Source: Spirochaetaceae bacterium (lineage in GTDB: Bacteria > Spirochaetota > Spirochaetia > Treponematales > Breznakiellaceae). Taken from it: a stretch of 12,442 nucleotides of DNA. The position numbers and the translations under genes were made by a program. Position 1 is the first letter of the stretch. Every line of letters starts with the position of its first letter. The DNA lies in contig JAITNZ010000156.1 in NCBI GenBank assembly GCA_031290205.1, forward strand, positions 1 through 12,442, in the 5' to 3' direction. Below the pieces are notes generated by a model. The model was not told the origin of the DNA. It worked only from the letters and a program-made list of their open reading frames with translations, and ran no database searches. Below, one piece after another: positions 7,466-12,442 of the stretch.

Positions 7466-7485
7466 CCCGCGATTAAAATCGCGGG
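7466..7485. repeat. Hairpin upstream of prs
   Basis: CCCGCGAT, loop TAAA, ATCGCGGG is a perfect 8-bp stem. It directly follows the MITE-like element and precedes the prs promoter candidate. No T-run follows, so it is not an obvious terminator. Confidence 0.6.
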
Positions 7486-7515
7486 GCAGCAGAAGTGCGG
7501 GAGCTGCTGAAGGTA

Positions 7516-7544
7516 TTGAAAGTTGTTTGAGAGTGTGTGATACT
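7516..7544 (+). promoter_or_regulatory. Candidate prs promoter, near-leaderless
   Basis: TTGAAA (7516-7521, 5 of 6) and GATACT (7539-7544, 4 of 6) are spaced by 17 bases. The predicted start point, about 7551, lies about 3 bases before ATG 7554, and there is no good Shine-Dalgarno sequence. The geometry matches the promoter of the 258-aa lipoprotein. Confidence 0.4.
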
Positions 7545-7553
7545 GGAATTACA

Positions 7554-8801
7554 ATGAGTTATTCGAATCCGGCAAATCTTGGCATTGTCTCTTGTCCGGG
7601 GGGCGATATTTTTGCCGAGCAGCTTATTTTTCATCTCAAAAATGAATATCATAAGATTTTTGAAAAGACCTCCGCTGATATGGCGAGGCGCTACAACCTT
7701 CCCGTCGATGAGGTTACGAAGCAGATTAACTTTATCAACGAGATTACTTCGTCGGGCGTCTGTCCGCACAGCAAGGATTTGAAGCTCCATGTGCCGCATT
7801 TCAGGGTCAAAACGCGCTGGTCGATGTTTTCCAACGGCGAAATCAAGTCGGAGATTCTTGAATCGGTGCGCGGGCGGGACCTCTACATTGTTCAGGATGT
7901 CGAGAACCGCCATCCGGTTAAATTCAGCGATAAAGAAGGCACTGTTACCAGAGCGCTGACGATAAACGACCATTTGACGGCGATTTTTGTGATGGTGGAT
8001 GCGGCGCGGAGGAGCGGGGCGGGGCGGATTACCCTCGTTGTGCCTGTCTATCCGTATTCCCGCCAGCACAAGGCTGAGGGGCGTGAAGCGCTGACGGCGA
8101 GTCGGCTGGGGATGATATTCGAGCGGCTCGGTGTGAACCGCATCATCACGCTGGATATACATTCGCGGGAAATTGGCAACGGGTTTTCGATATTGAGTTT
8201 TGAAAACCTTCACGCAAGCTATCAGATTATCACCGCGCTTTCGAAGATGATCATGCTGAGTGAAGATTTTGTCGTTGTCGCTCCTGATACGGGGGCTGTC
8301 GACCGCAATAAGTTTTATGCCATCGCGCTTAATAAATCGCTTGCCATGATATACAAGGAGCGTGATTATTCGAAGGTATCGAAGACTGCGGCGGACTCGA
8401 ATATTAAGGACATCAAGTTGCTTGGAGATGTTGAAGGCAAAACGGTATTTATGGCGGATGACATGCTTGGCACCGGCGGCACCTTGCTTAACGCGATGAA
8501 GTTTTTGAAGGAGAAAGGCAAGGCGAAGAAAATAATCTGCGCGGTTAGCCTTCCGCTTTTTTCGGGCGGGGCGTTGCAGATTTTTGACGAAGCGTATCGG
8601 GAAGGCTTGTTTTACCGGATTATCGGGACGAATGCCGTGTATCACGAAGAACTGCCCAAACGGGAATGGTATTACAGCGTGAATGTTACCAAGCTCTTTG
8701 CGCAGACAATATCCCGCCTGCATCAGGGACTTTCGCTCAGTTCGATTTTGGATAACCGCGACAAAATTATCAAGTCGCTTTTAGCAAAAGAGGCGCCTTA
8801 G
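7554..8801 (+). CDS. prs: Ribose-phosphate pyrophosphokinase, long treponemal type (415 aa)
   Basis: The enzyme makes PRPP from ribose 5-phosphate and ATP for purine, pyrimidine, NAD, His and Trp synthesis, in the cytoplasm. Visible landmarks are PVYPYSRQHK (flexible catalytic loop, residues 164-173), DIHSREIGNG (201-210), VVAPDTGAVDRNK (241-253) and the PRPP-binding FMADDMLGTGGTLL (299-312). The chain is about 100 residues longer than the ~315-aa classical enzyme, with an extra N-terminal segment, as in Treponema homologues I recall. The frame is open to 7263, but that part is repeat DNA; MSYSNPANLGIVSCPGG at ATG 7554 is the plausible start. The last codons, GCG CCT TAG, lie in the palindrome GCGCCTTAGGCGC, which also starts the downstream tandem repeat. 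Confidence 0.92.
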   Translation: MSYSNPANLGIVSCPGGDIFAEQLIFHLKNEYHKIFEKTSADMARRYNLPVDEVTKQINFINEITSSGVCPHSKDLKLHVPHFRVKTRWSMFSNGEIKSEILESVRGRDLYIVQDVENRHPVKFSDKEGTVTRALTINDHLTAIFVMVDAARRSGAGRITLVVPVYPYSRQHKAEGREALTASRLGMIFERLGVNRIITLDIHSREIGNGFSILSFENLHASYQIITALSKMIMLSEDFVVVAPDTGAVDRNKFYAIALNKSLAMIYKERDYSKVSKTAADSNIKDIKLLGDVEGKTVFMADDMLGTGGTLLNAMKFLKEKGKAKKIICAVSLPLFSGGALQIFDEAYREGLFYRIIGTNAVYHEELPKREWYYSVNVTKLFAQTISRLHQGLSLSSILDNRDKIIKSLLAKEAP

Positions 8802-9034
8802 GCGCTTTTATGCTTTGTTGAGTAAGAGAAGGCGATTCACGCAGAGGGCGTTGGAGCGAACGGAAGGATGAAAGATGAAGGAAGTAATGATTGATATTAT
8901 GGCGAGCAAAAAAAAGCGCCTTAGGCGCTTTTATGCTTTGCCTTGAGTAAGAGAAGGGCGATTCACGCAGAGGGTATTGGAGCGAACGGAAAGATGAAGG
9001 AAGTAATGACTGATGCTATGGCGAGCAAAAAAAA
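8793..9034 (+). repeat. Tandem ~120-bp repeat duplicating the ModE-like gene's start
   Basis: Unit 1 (8793-8915) and unit 2 (8916 to about 9034) both run from GCGCCTTAGGCGCTTTTATG, through a TCACGCAGAGGG segment and GGAGCGAACGGAA, to ATGAAGGAAGTAATGA and ATGGCGAGCAAAAAAA. A third, 5'-truncated unit (about 9035-9086) is the actual start of the ModE-like gene. The palindrome GCGCC-TTA-GGCGC with following T-rich bases is also a weak terminator candidate after prs. Confidence 0.9.
8875..8946 (+). pseudogene. Duplicated gene start, micro-ORF (23 aa)
   Basis: The ORF reads MKEVMIDIMASKKKRLRRFY and ends ALP, then TGA (8944-8946). Its first 13 residues match the ModE-like protein's start (MREVMTDIMASKK) with two changes. 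The next unit gives a similar 20-residue micro-ORF from about 8994 that ends just before the real gene's ATG. Both keep a purine-rich ribosome-binding site, so they could be translated, but are most simply repeat-borne scraps. Confidence 0.5.
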
Positions 9035-9052
9035 CGAACGGGAGAAGGAAAG

Positions 9053-9490
9053 ATGAGAGAAGTAATGACTGATATTATGGCGAGCAAAAAAATGGCGAGC
9101 AAAAAAATGAAAAATGATTTTAGACCGGTAACGAAGATTTTTTTAGCGCATCCGGGCGGGCATGGCGAGCCCTTTTGCGGTCCGGGGATGATAAAACTCA
9201 TCAAGTATATTAAAGAGACCGGTAATGTCCGCAAGGCGTGTGAAGATATGCAGGTATCATACAGCAAGGGCTGGAAACTTCTGCGCACATTGGATGGATG
9301 TCTGCAATATCAGGTTGTGGCACGCCAGCAGGGCGGCAAAGGCGGCGGCAAGGCACACCTTACTGAGGAAGGCGAAAAATTCCTCGAAAACCACGAAGCG
9401 TTCGAAGCTGCCTGCTGTGAAGCGGTTAATAAACTTTTTGACCAGCATTATCCGGGTGACTATGGGCATGCTGACGACAGATTGCCGTAA
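9053..9490 (+). CDS. ModE-type winged helix-turn-helix regulator without a molybdate domain (145 aa)
   Basis: Residues 42-132 match the ModE N-terminal DNA-binding domain: GPGMIKLIKYIKETGNVRKA, a recognition helix region VSYSKGWKLLRTLD (68-81), and the wing QGGKGGGKAHLTEEGEKFL (93-111), the GGKGGG being characteristic. Full ModE proteins carry C-terminal TOBE/Mop domains that bind molybdate. Here the protein ends shortly after the dimerisation helix, so its ligand, if any, is unknown. ATG 9053 has a strong GGAGAAGGAAAG ribosome-binding site. The first 20 residues (MREVMTDIMASKKMASKKMK) include a 15-base in-frame duplication (MASKK twice) and look repeat-derived. Downstream lie the bS22-like gene and dxs on the same strand, but no molybdate genes are near, so its target cannot be inferred. 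Confidence 0.85.
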   Translation: MREVMTDIMASKKMASKKMKNDFRPVTKIFLAHPGGHGEPFCGPGMIKLIKYIKETGNVRKACEDMQVSYSKGWKLLRTLDGCLQYQVVARQQGGKGGGKAHLTEEGEKFLENHEAFEAACCEAVNKLFDQHYPGDYGHADDRLP

Positions 9491-9576
9491 AAAACCCTTC
9501 AGGTACTACGGTGTCCTGATCGGCAATACTGGCGCCCTGTAGCGGGGGCTTGATTTTTTGCTGAATAACATTTACG

Positions 9577-9604
9577 CTCGTAAAACAACTTTACGAGAAG
9601 GAGA
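9577..9604 (+). promoter_or_regulatory. Hairpin merging into the ribosome-binding site of the bS22-like gene
   Basis: CTCGTAAA (9577-9584), loop ACAAC, TTTACGAG (9590-9597) is a perfect 8-bp stem whose last bases run into the Shine-Dalgarno AGAAGGAGA (9596-9604). A further TTTACG (9571-9576) could compete for the CGTAAA arm, although that alternative leaves only a two-base loop. The placement suggests translational control or an operator. This is inference from geometry. Confidence 0.45.
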
Positions 9605-9610
9605 CTTTCA

Positions 9611-9700
9611 GTGCCCTGCGGAAGAAAACGCAAATTAAGAAAAATTGCGACTCATAAGCGCAAGAAAAAACTCAGAAAGAATAGGCATAAGAATAAATAG
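9611..9700 (+). CDS. bS22-like AURKAIP1/COX24-domain small ribosomal protein (29 aa)
   Basis: A GTG-started ORF follows a strong AGAAGGAGA site at 9596-9604. The product begins MPCGRKRKLRKIATHKRKKK and is more than half Lys/Arg. This is the spirochaete version of the short proteins annotated as AURKAIP1/COX24-domain, related to mitochondrial mS38 and to bS22, a tiny basic protein of the small ribosomal subunit. It would bind 16S rRNA in the cytoplasm. Its TAG (9698-9700) shares its G with the GTG of dxs, so the two are translationally coupled. It is easily missed by gene finders because of its size and GTG start. The family call is from recognition of the sequence; the ribosomal role in this organism is inferred. 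Confidence 0.8.
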   Translation: MPCGRKRKLRKIATHKRKKKLRKNRHKNK

Positions 9701-11601
9701 TGAGCGGGAATGAATCGCTGTTGGGGCAAATAAAGAGTCCGCGCGATTTATCGAGTCTTAACCTTTCTGATTTAACGAAGCTTTGTGCCGAAATTCGGCG
9801 CATTATTATTGAAACAGTTGCGAAAAACGGCGGGCATCTCTCTTCTAATTTAGGGGTGGTCGAGCTGTCCGTCGCCTTGCACGCTGTTTTTGACTCTCCG
9901 AAAGATACTATCGTGTGGGATGTGGGGCATCAGTGTTATGCGCACAAGCTCCTTACGGGCAGGTTTTCTCGATTTTCGACATTGCGGCAGCAGGGCGGCA
10001 TCGCGGGTTTTCCACGTCGCCTGGAAAGTGAGCATGATTCCTTCGATACTGGGCACGCCTCGACCTCAATTTCTGTGGCGCTTGGCTTTCTCGAGGCGGA
10101 AACCTTGTCCGGCGGCACGGGGCGCTGTATCGCGCTTATTGGGGACGGCGCCTTGACGGGCGGGCTTGCTTACGAGGCGCTCTCCAACGCGGGGCAGCTA
10201 CGCCTCCCCCTCATCGTGCTTTTGAACGACAACCGGATGTCGATTAGCCCTAATGTCGGCGGGCTTTCCAAACATTTAAGCCGCCTGAGCATGACGCGCA
10301 AGTATCAGATTTTTCGCGTGACTTTCGATTCTCTCGTCCAAAAGATACCGCTCATCGGAAACTGGCTTAACCGCGCTGTTAGGCGCTTGAAACGGGCGGT
10401 AAAAGCCGTTTTCTATCATGATAATTTTTTTGTCGATCTTGGATTTGAGTATGTTGGTCCCATCGACGGGCACAATCTTGCCGAGTTGCTTGGCGTGTTG
10501 AACAATGTCCGCAAGCTCGAGCGCCCTGTCGTCGTGCATATCATCACGCAGAAGGGCAGGGGCTATGAAGCTGCTGAAAAAGACCCGGGCGCTTTCCACA
10601 GTGTGCCGCCGTTTTCCAGCGATGAGGGAAAGGTTCCCGCAAGCGGCGCTTCGTGGACGCGCGCTTTCGGCGAGGCGCTCGTGGCGGCGGCGCGGCGGAA
10701 TGATAAAATCCTTGCCGTCAGCGCGGCGATGGCGCGGGGCGCGGGGCTTTCCCGCTTTAATGCTGAGTTCCCCCGCCGTTTTTATGACGTGGGGATAGCC
10801 GAGGCTCATGCGGTGAGTTTTGCCGCCGCGCTTGCCGCCCGCGGGTTTCGTCCGGTTGTGGCGATCTATTCGACTTTCATTCAGCGTGCGGTCGACTCGA
10901 TAATCCACGACACGGCAATCGGGAAGCTGCCCGTTGTCTTCATCCTCGACCGCGCGGGCTTTGTCGGCGCAGACGGCGAGACGCACCAGGGGCTTTTCGA
11001 CATCGCGCTCTTTCGCGCCGTGCCCGAGATGACGCTCCTCGCCCCTGCGGATGCGGGCGAACTCAGCCTGATGCTCGACTGGGCGCTTGCTTTGCCCTCC
11101 CCGTGCGCGATCCGCTACCCGAAAGCGCCGCTGCCAGAGCCGCATCCCGCTTTTGCCGTCCCGCTCGAGCTGGGACGCGGCGTGCTGTTGAAGGGGGGGG
11201 GCTGCGGCGGAGAGGCTGGCGAAAAAAGTGCGCTCTGTCTGGCTTTTACCGGCAGCCTCTACCCGCAGGCTCTGCGGGCGGCGGAGCTACTGGCGGAAAG
11301 CGGGATAAGCTGCGACCTCTACAACCTCCGCTTTTTGAAACCGCTCGATGAGGATTATCTTGCCGCGCTCGTAAGCGGCTATCAGCATTTTTATATTATT
11401 GAAGAAGGCTGCCGTTGTGGCGGCGTAGGCGAATGTATTGCCGATCTTTTGTTGGGGAAAAAGCTGAGCGGGAAAATCCGCACGCTGAATGCCGGCGACC
11501 AGTTTTACGCGGTCGGCACGCGGGAGGAGCTCCTCAGCCTAGCCGGACTTGACGGCGAAGGCATAGCGCGGTGTGCCTTAGGCGCTTTCAGCCCATGCTG
11601 A
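9700..11601 (+). CDS. dxs: 1-deoxy-D-xylulose-5-phosphate synthase (633 aa)
   Basis: This thiamine-diphosphate enzyme condenses pyruvate and glyceraldehyde 3-phosphate, the first step of the MEP isoprenoid pathway, also feeding thiamine and pyridoxal synthesis. Landmarks are GGHLSSNLG (44-52), the ThDP/Mg motif IGDGAL...LLNDNRMS (147-181), KDPGAFH (294-300), the catalytic Glu in DVGIAEAHA (363-371, Glu368), DRAGFVGADGETHQG (417-431) and IRYP (471-474). The length is normal. The GTG start overlaps the stop of the bS22-like gene by one base, with no strong Shine-Dalgarno of its own, so coupling is likely. The 3' end is unusual: after LDGEGIAR the frame passes through GTGCCTTAGGCGCTTT (residues CALGAF) and ends SPC, so the tail looks repeat-derived. 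Confidence 0.96.
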   Translation: MSGNESLLGQIKSPRDLSSLNLSDLTKLCAEIRRIIIETVAKNGGHLSSNLGVVELSVALHAVFDSPKDTIVWDVGHQCYAHKLLTGRFSRFSTLRQQGGIAGFPRRLESEHDSFDTGHASTSISVALGFLEAETLSGGTGRCIALIGDGALTGGLAYEALSNAGQLRLPLIVLLNDNRMSISPNVGGLSKHLSRLSMTRKYQIFRVTFDSLVQKIPLIGNWLNRAVRRLKRAVKAVFYHDNFFVDLGFEYVGPIDGHNLAELLGVLNNVRKLERPVVVHIITQKGRGYEAAEKDPGAFHSVPPFSSDEGKVPASGASWTRAFGEALVAAARRNDKILAVSAAMARGAGLSRFNAEFPRRFYDVGIAEAHAVSFAAALAARGFRPVVAIYSTFIQRAVDSIIHDTAIGKLPVVFILDRAGFVGADGETHQGLFDIALFRAVPEMTLLAPADAGELSLMLDWALALPSPCAIRYPKAPLPEPHPAFAVPLELGRGVLLKGGGCGGEAGEKSALCLAFTGSLYPQALRAAELLAESGISCDLYNLRFLKPLDEDYLAALVSGYQHFYIIEEGCRCGGVGECIADLLLGKKLSGKIRTLNAGDQFYAVGTREELLSLAGLDGEGIARCALGAFSPC

Positions 11602-11640
11602 GGGCGTTAGCAGTCCAAACAGCTGAAGCAGGTTTAGATC
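11573..11640 (+). repeat. Diverged copy of the ~101-bp repeat at the 3' end of dxs
   Basis: GTGCCTTAGGCGCTTTC, then a GCCCATGCTGAGGGCG stretch and GCAGTCC...GCAGGTTTA align without gaps, after one indel, to the R1-R4 units at 1801-2465. Identity is roughly two-thirds by eye. It includes the last ten codons and the stop of dxs. Confidence 0.6.
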
Positions 11641-11699
11641 TGGCTACCACAAGCGGCTCGGTTAAGAAATTGGCGGGTACACAGGAATGCGGGAAATGA
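11595..11699 (+). other. Small ORF overlapping the dxs stop (34 aa)
   Basis: From ATG 11595 the frame reads MLRALAVQTAEAGLDLATTS and ends KKLAGTQECGK before TGA 11697-11699. The first part aligns with the peptide encoded in R1-R4 (LRTALAVPTATAGL), and the codon-level differences include several synonymous changes (CTC/TTA, ACG/ACA, GCG/GCT). That hints that the repeat family derives from a coding sequence. There is no Shine-Dalgarno site, though overlap with dxs could allow coupling. Product unknown. Confidence 0.25.
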
Positions 11700-11701
11700 G
11701 G

Positions 11702-11729
11702 TATACTCTATCTAAGATAACGAAGGAGG
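11702..11729 (+). promoter_or_regulatory. -10 box and Shine-Dalgarno of the hicBA-like operon
   Basis: TATACT (11702-11707) fits a -10 element; no good -35 lies 16-18 bases upstream, so an activator or another promoter type is possible. AAGGAGG (11723-11729) is a near-perfect Shine-Dalgarno 7 bases before ATG 11737. The leader would be about 23 bases. Confidence 0.45.
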
Positions 11730-11736
11730 CATAAAA

Positions 11737-11958
11737 ATGCCGGAATATACGGTGTTATTGACTTGGGATGCTGAAGCATGCGTGTGGGTTGCCGAGAATG
11801 ACGACATACCTTTGGCGCTGGAGTCAGGGTCATTTGACGCGCTCATTGCGCGCTGTCGCCACGCGGCTCCTGAAATCCTTGTCGAAAACGGCAAGCCCCC
11901 GGAGGCGTATCTGAACTTCATTGCGCCTCAGGCGCTTTCTACCTTGCTTGCAGTATGA
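11737..11958 (+). CDS. DUF1902 / HicB-like antitoxin (73 aa)
   Basis: The sequence MPEYTVLLTWDAEACVWVAE, then NDDIPLALESGSFDALIARC, has the DUF1902 pattern: a beta-strand with W-D-x-E-A-x-V-W followed by D-D-I-P...LES. This is the partially RNase H-like fold of HicB antitoxins, which neutralise HicA. The downstream HicA toxin gene (64-base gap) supports that role. The protein lacks an added DNA-binding domain, so autoregulation may need another factor. The last codons read through GCGCCTCAGGCGCTTT (residues APQALS), matching the gene-end palindrome seen after prs and dxs, so the C-terminal tail may be acquired. Confidence 0.8.
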   Translation: MPEYTVLLTWDAEACVWVAENDDIPLALESGSFDALIARCRHAAPEILVENGKPPEAYLNFIAPQALSTLLAV

Positions 11959-12021
11959 AAAGGGCGTCATCCACTTGAGGTCTGATACCCTGCCCCGCCG
12001 CCGCGAAAAATCCTATGCCCG

Positions 12022-12216
12022 ATGCCTTCCTACGAAAAACCTGTTAGGGAACAACTTGAGCGTCATGGTTGTATTTTCAAGCGACATGGCAAAGGCGACC
12101 ATGACATCTGGTACAATCCTCTAAGTAACCGCAGTTTCCCTGTGGACGGCGAAATAAAATCTCGCCACATGGCAAACAAAATCATGAAACAGGGTGCAAT
12201 TTATTTTTCGGGGTAA
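12022..12216 (+). CDS. hicA: HicA-family mRNA interferase toxin (64 aa)
   Basis: The small basic protein contains LERHGCIFKRHGKGDHDIW (residues about 12-30) with the conserved HicA His in GDH, then NRSFPVDGEIKSRHMANKIM, the double-stranded RNA-binding-like fold's second half. HicA cleaves mRNA when its antitoxin is lost. No clear Shine-Dalgarno precedes ATG 12022, so expression may rely on the upstream antitoxin's transcript. Other members end KQAGI-x or KQAGL; here the tail after KQ is GAIYFSG. That stretch with its TAA is exactly the start of the inverted repeat also present at 6989-7046, so the native 3' end appears replaced. Activity is possible, since the core is intact. Confidence 0.85.
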   Translation: MPSYEKPVREQLERHGCIFKRHGKGDHDIWYNPLSNRSFPVDGEIKSRHMANKIMKQGAIYFSG

Positions 12217-12245
12217 ATTCTAAATTGATACCTATAATGATAACG
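12192..12245 (+). repeat. Inverted partner of the 6989-7046 repeat, supplying the hicA stop
   Basis: GGGTGCAATTTATTTTTCGG, then GGTAAATTCTAAA and TGATACCTATA, matches the reverse complement of 6989-7046 with about four differences. The hicA stop codon TAA (12214-12216) is inside it. Confidence 0.9.
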
Positions 12246-12276
12246 GGGGGTCTGGGGAGGCACCTCGCCCCCCCAG

Positions 12277-12310
12277 CGGGGCGTTGCGGGGCGGCGCCCC
12301 GCAGAGGGCG
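12277..12310. repeat. GC-rich palindromic element, short copy C
   Basis: GCGGGGCGTTGCGGGG and GCCCCGCAGAGGGCG share the first half of copies A and B. It contains a perfect hairpin GCGGGGC-GGC-GCCCCGC (12286-12302). The second half (the GCGCGCA/TGCGCGC hairpin) is absent. Confidence 0.75.
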
Positions 12311-12312
12311 CA

Positions 12313-12336
12313 CAGGTTCACCGAAAGGTGAACCTG
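12313..12336. repeat. 10-bp hairpin with GAAA tetraloop
   Basis: CAGGTTCACC, GAAA, GGTGAACCTG is a perfect inverted repeat capped by a GNRA tetraloop when read on the plus strand. A second, smaller hairpin, CACCC-ATC-GGGTG, follows at 12396-12408. No T-run follows the first hairpin. The GNRA loop suggests selection as RNA, possibly a 3' structure for the hicA transcript. Confidence 0.6.
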
Positions 12337-12418
12337 CATTTGGGGCGTAAAGTTTACTTGTCCTGCGCCACGCCATGAACGATTAACCGCAACAACACCC
12401 ATCGGGTGCTATTATTGG

Positions 12419-12442
12419 GCGGGGTAGCGACGCAATTTTGCG
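12419..12442. repeat. Start of a second composite repeat, cut by the window edge
   Basis: GGGGTAGCGACGCAATTTTG and CG match the reverse complement of about 6967-6990. The element presumably continues beyond the window. Confidence 0.8.

Noticed and set aside
7263..7553. 97-residue N-terminal extension of prs
   Set aside because: It runs through the inverted-repeat element and is rich in Arg/Pro/Ser. No Prs family member shows it, and a promoter candidate lies inside it.
7473..8723. 416-codon minus-strand ORF opposite prs
   Set aside because: It is the antisense shadow of a fully recognisable gene. Its Arg/His-rich composition matches no family.
9505..9556. Possible terminator before the bS22-like gene (GCCC...GGGC then TTTTTT)
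   Set aside because: Only about 4 bp of stem with a poor loop; too weak to call.
10276..11145. 289-codon minus-strand ORF opposite dxs
   Set aside because: Antisense shadow in GC-rich coding sequence; its composition is typical of a reversed frame.

Overview
The window looks like accessory-rich chromosome from a spirochaete close to Treponema, most like the insect- or termite-gut treponemes. This is inferred from a long Treponema-style ribose-phosphate pyrophosphokinase (about 415 aa), a 29-residue basic AURKAIP1/COX24 (bS22-like) gene placed directly before dxs, two lipoproteins with spirochaetal lipoboxes (one with a BspA-type leucine-rich C-terminus), and many GC-rich palindromic repeats. 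No rRNA, tRNA or CRISPR array was seen.

Layout. 1-960 is a graveyard: the 3' end of an IS630-type transposase, a truncated BrnA-like antitoxin, a strong hairpin, a frameshifted VapC (PIN) remnant and an orphan intrinsic terminator. 1024-1800 encodes a lipoprotein of unknown function. 1788-2500 holds four copies of a ~101-bp repeat, interrupted by a GC-rich palindromic element; two copies carry the first codons of the following gene. 2464-4032 is a single-chain fusion of the branched-chain amino-acid ABC ATPases LivG and LivF. 4033-4430 holds gene scraps, a small ORF with four consecutive Trp codons, and two hairpins. On the minus strand lie a 546-aa surface lipoprotein (4416-6056) and a half-size chromate transporter (6261-6833). 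6840-7550 is repeat-rich, including a 173-bp element with 30-bp terminal inverted repeats.

From 7554 everything reads on the plus strand: prs; a tandem repeat that duplicates the start of the next gene; a stand-alone ModE-type winged-helix regulator; the bS22-like gene; dxs (sharing one base with it); then a DUF1902/HicB-like antitoxin and a HicA toxin. The prs-to-hicA block is bracketed by inverted copies of a ~55-bp repeat at 6989-7046 and 12192-12245.

The most striking theme is that repeats meet genes exactly at gene ends. At least five real genes have their stop codon, or last few codons, inside a palindrome or dispersed repeat (258-aa lipoprotein, 546-aa lipoprotein, prs, dxs, hicA; probably also the DUF1902 gene). 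Two others (livGF, modE-like) have their ribosome-binding site and first codons duplicated upstream inside tandem repeats. This is an observation from the bases; the mechanism is unknown.

The core genes serve central metabolism (PRPP synthesis, isoprenoid precursor synthesis, translation). They are not an obvious functional operon with the accessory genes, and the block looks assembled by rearrangement.
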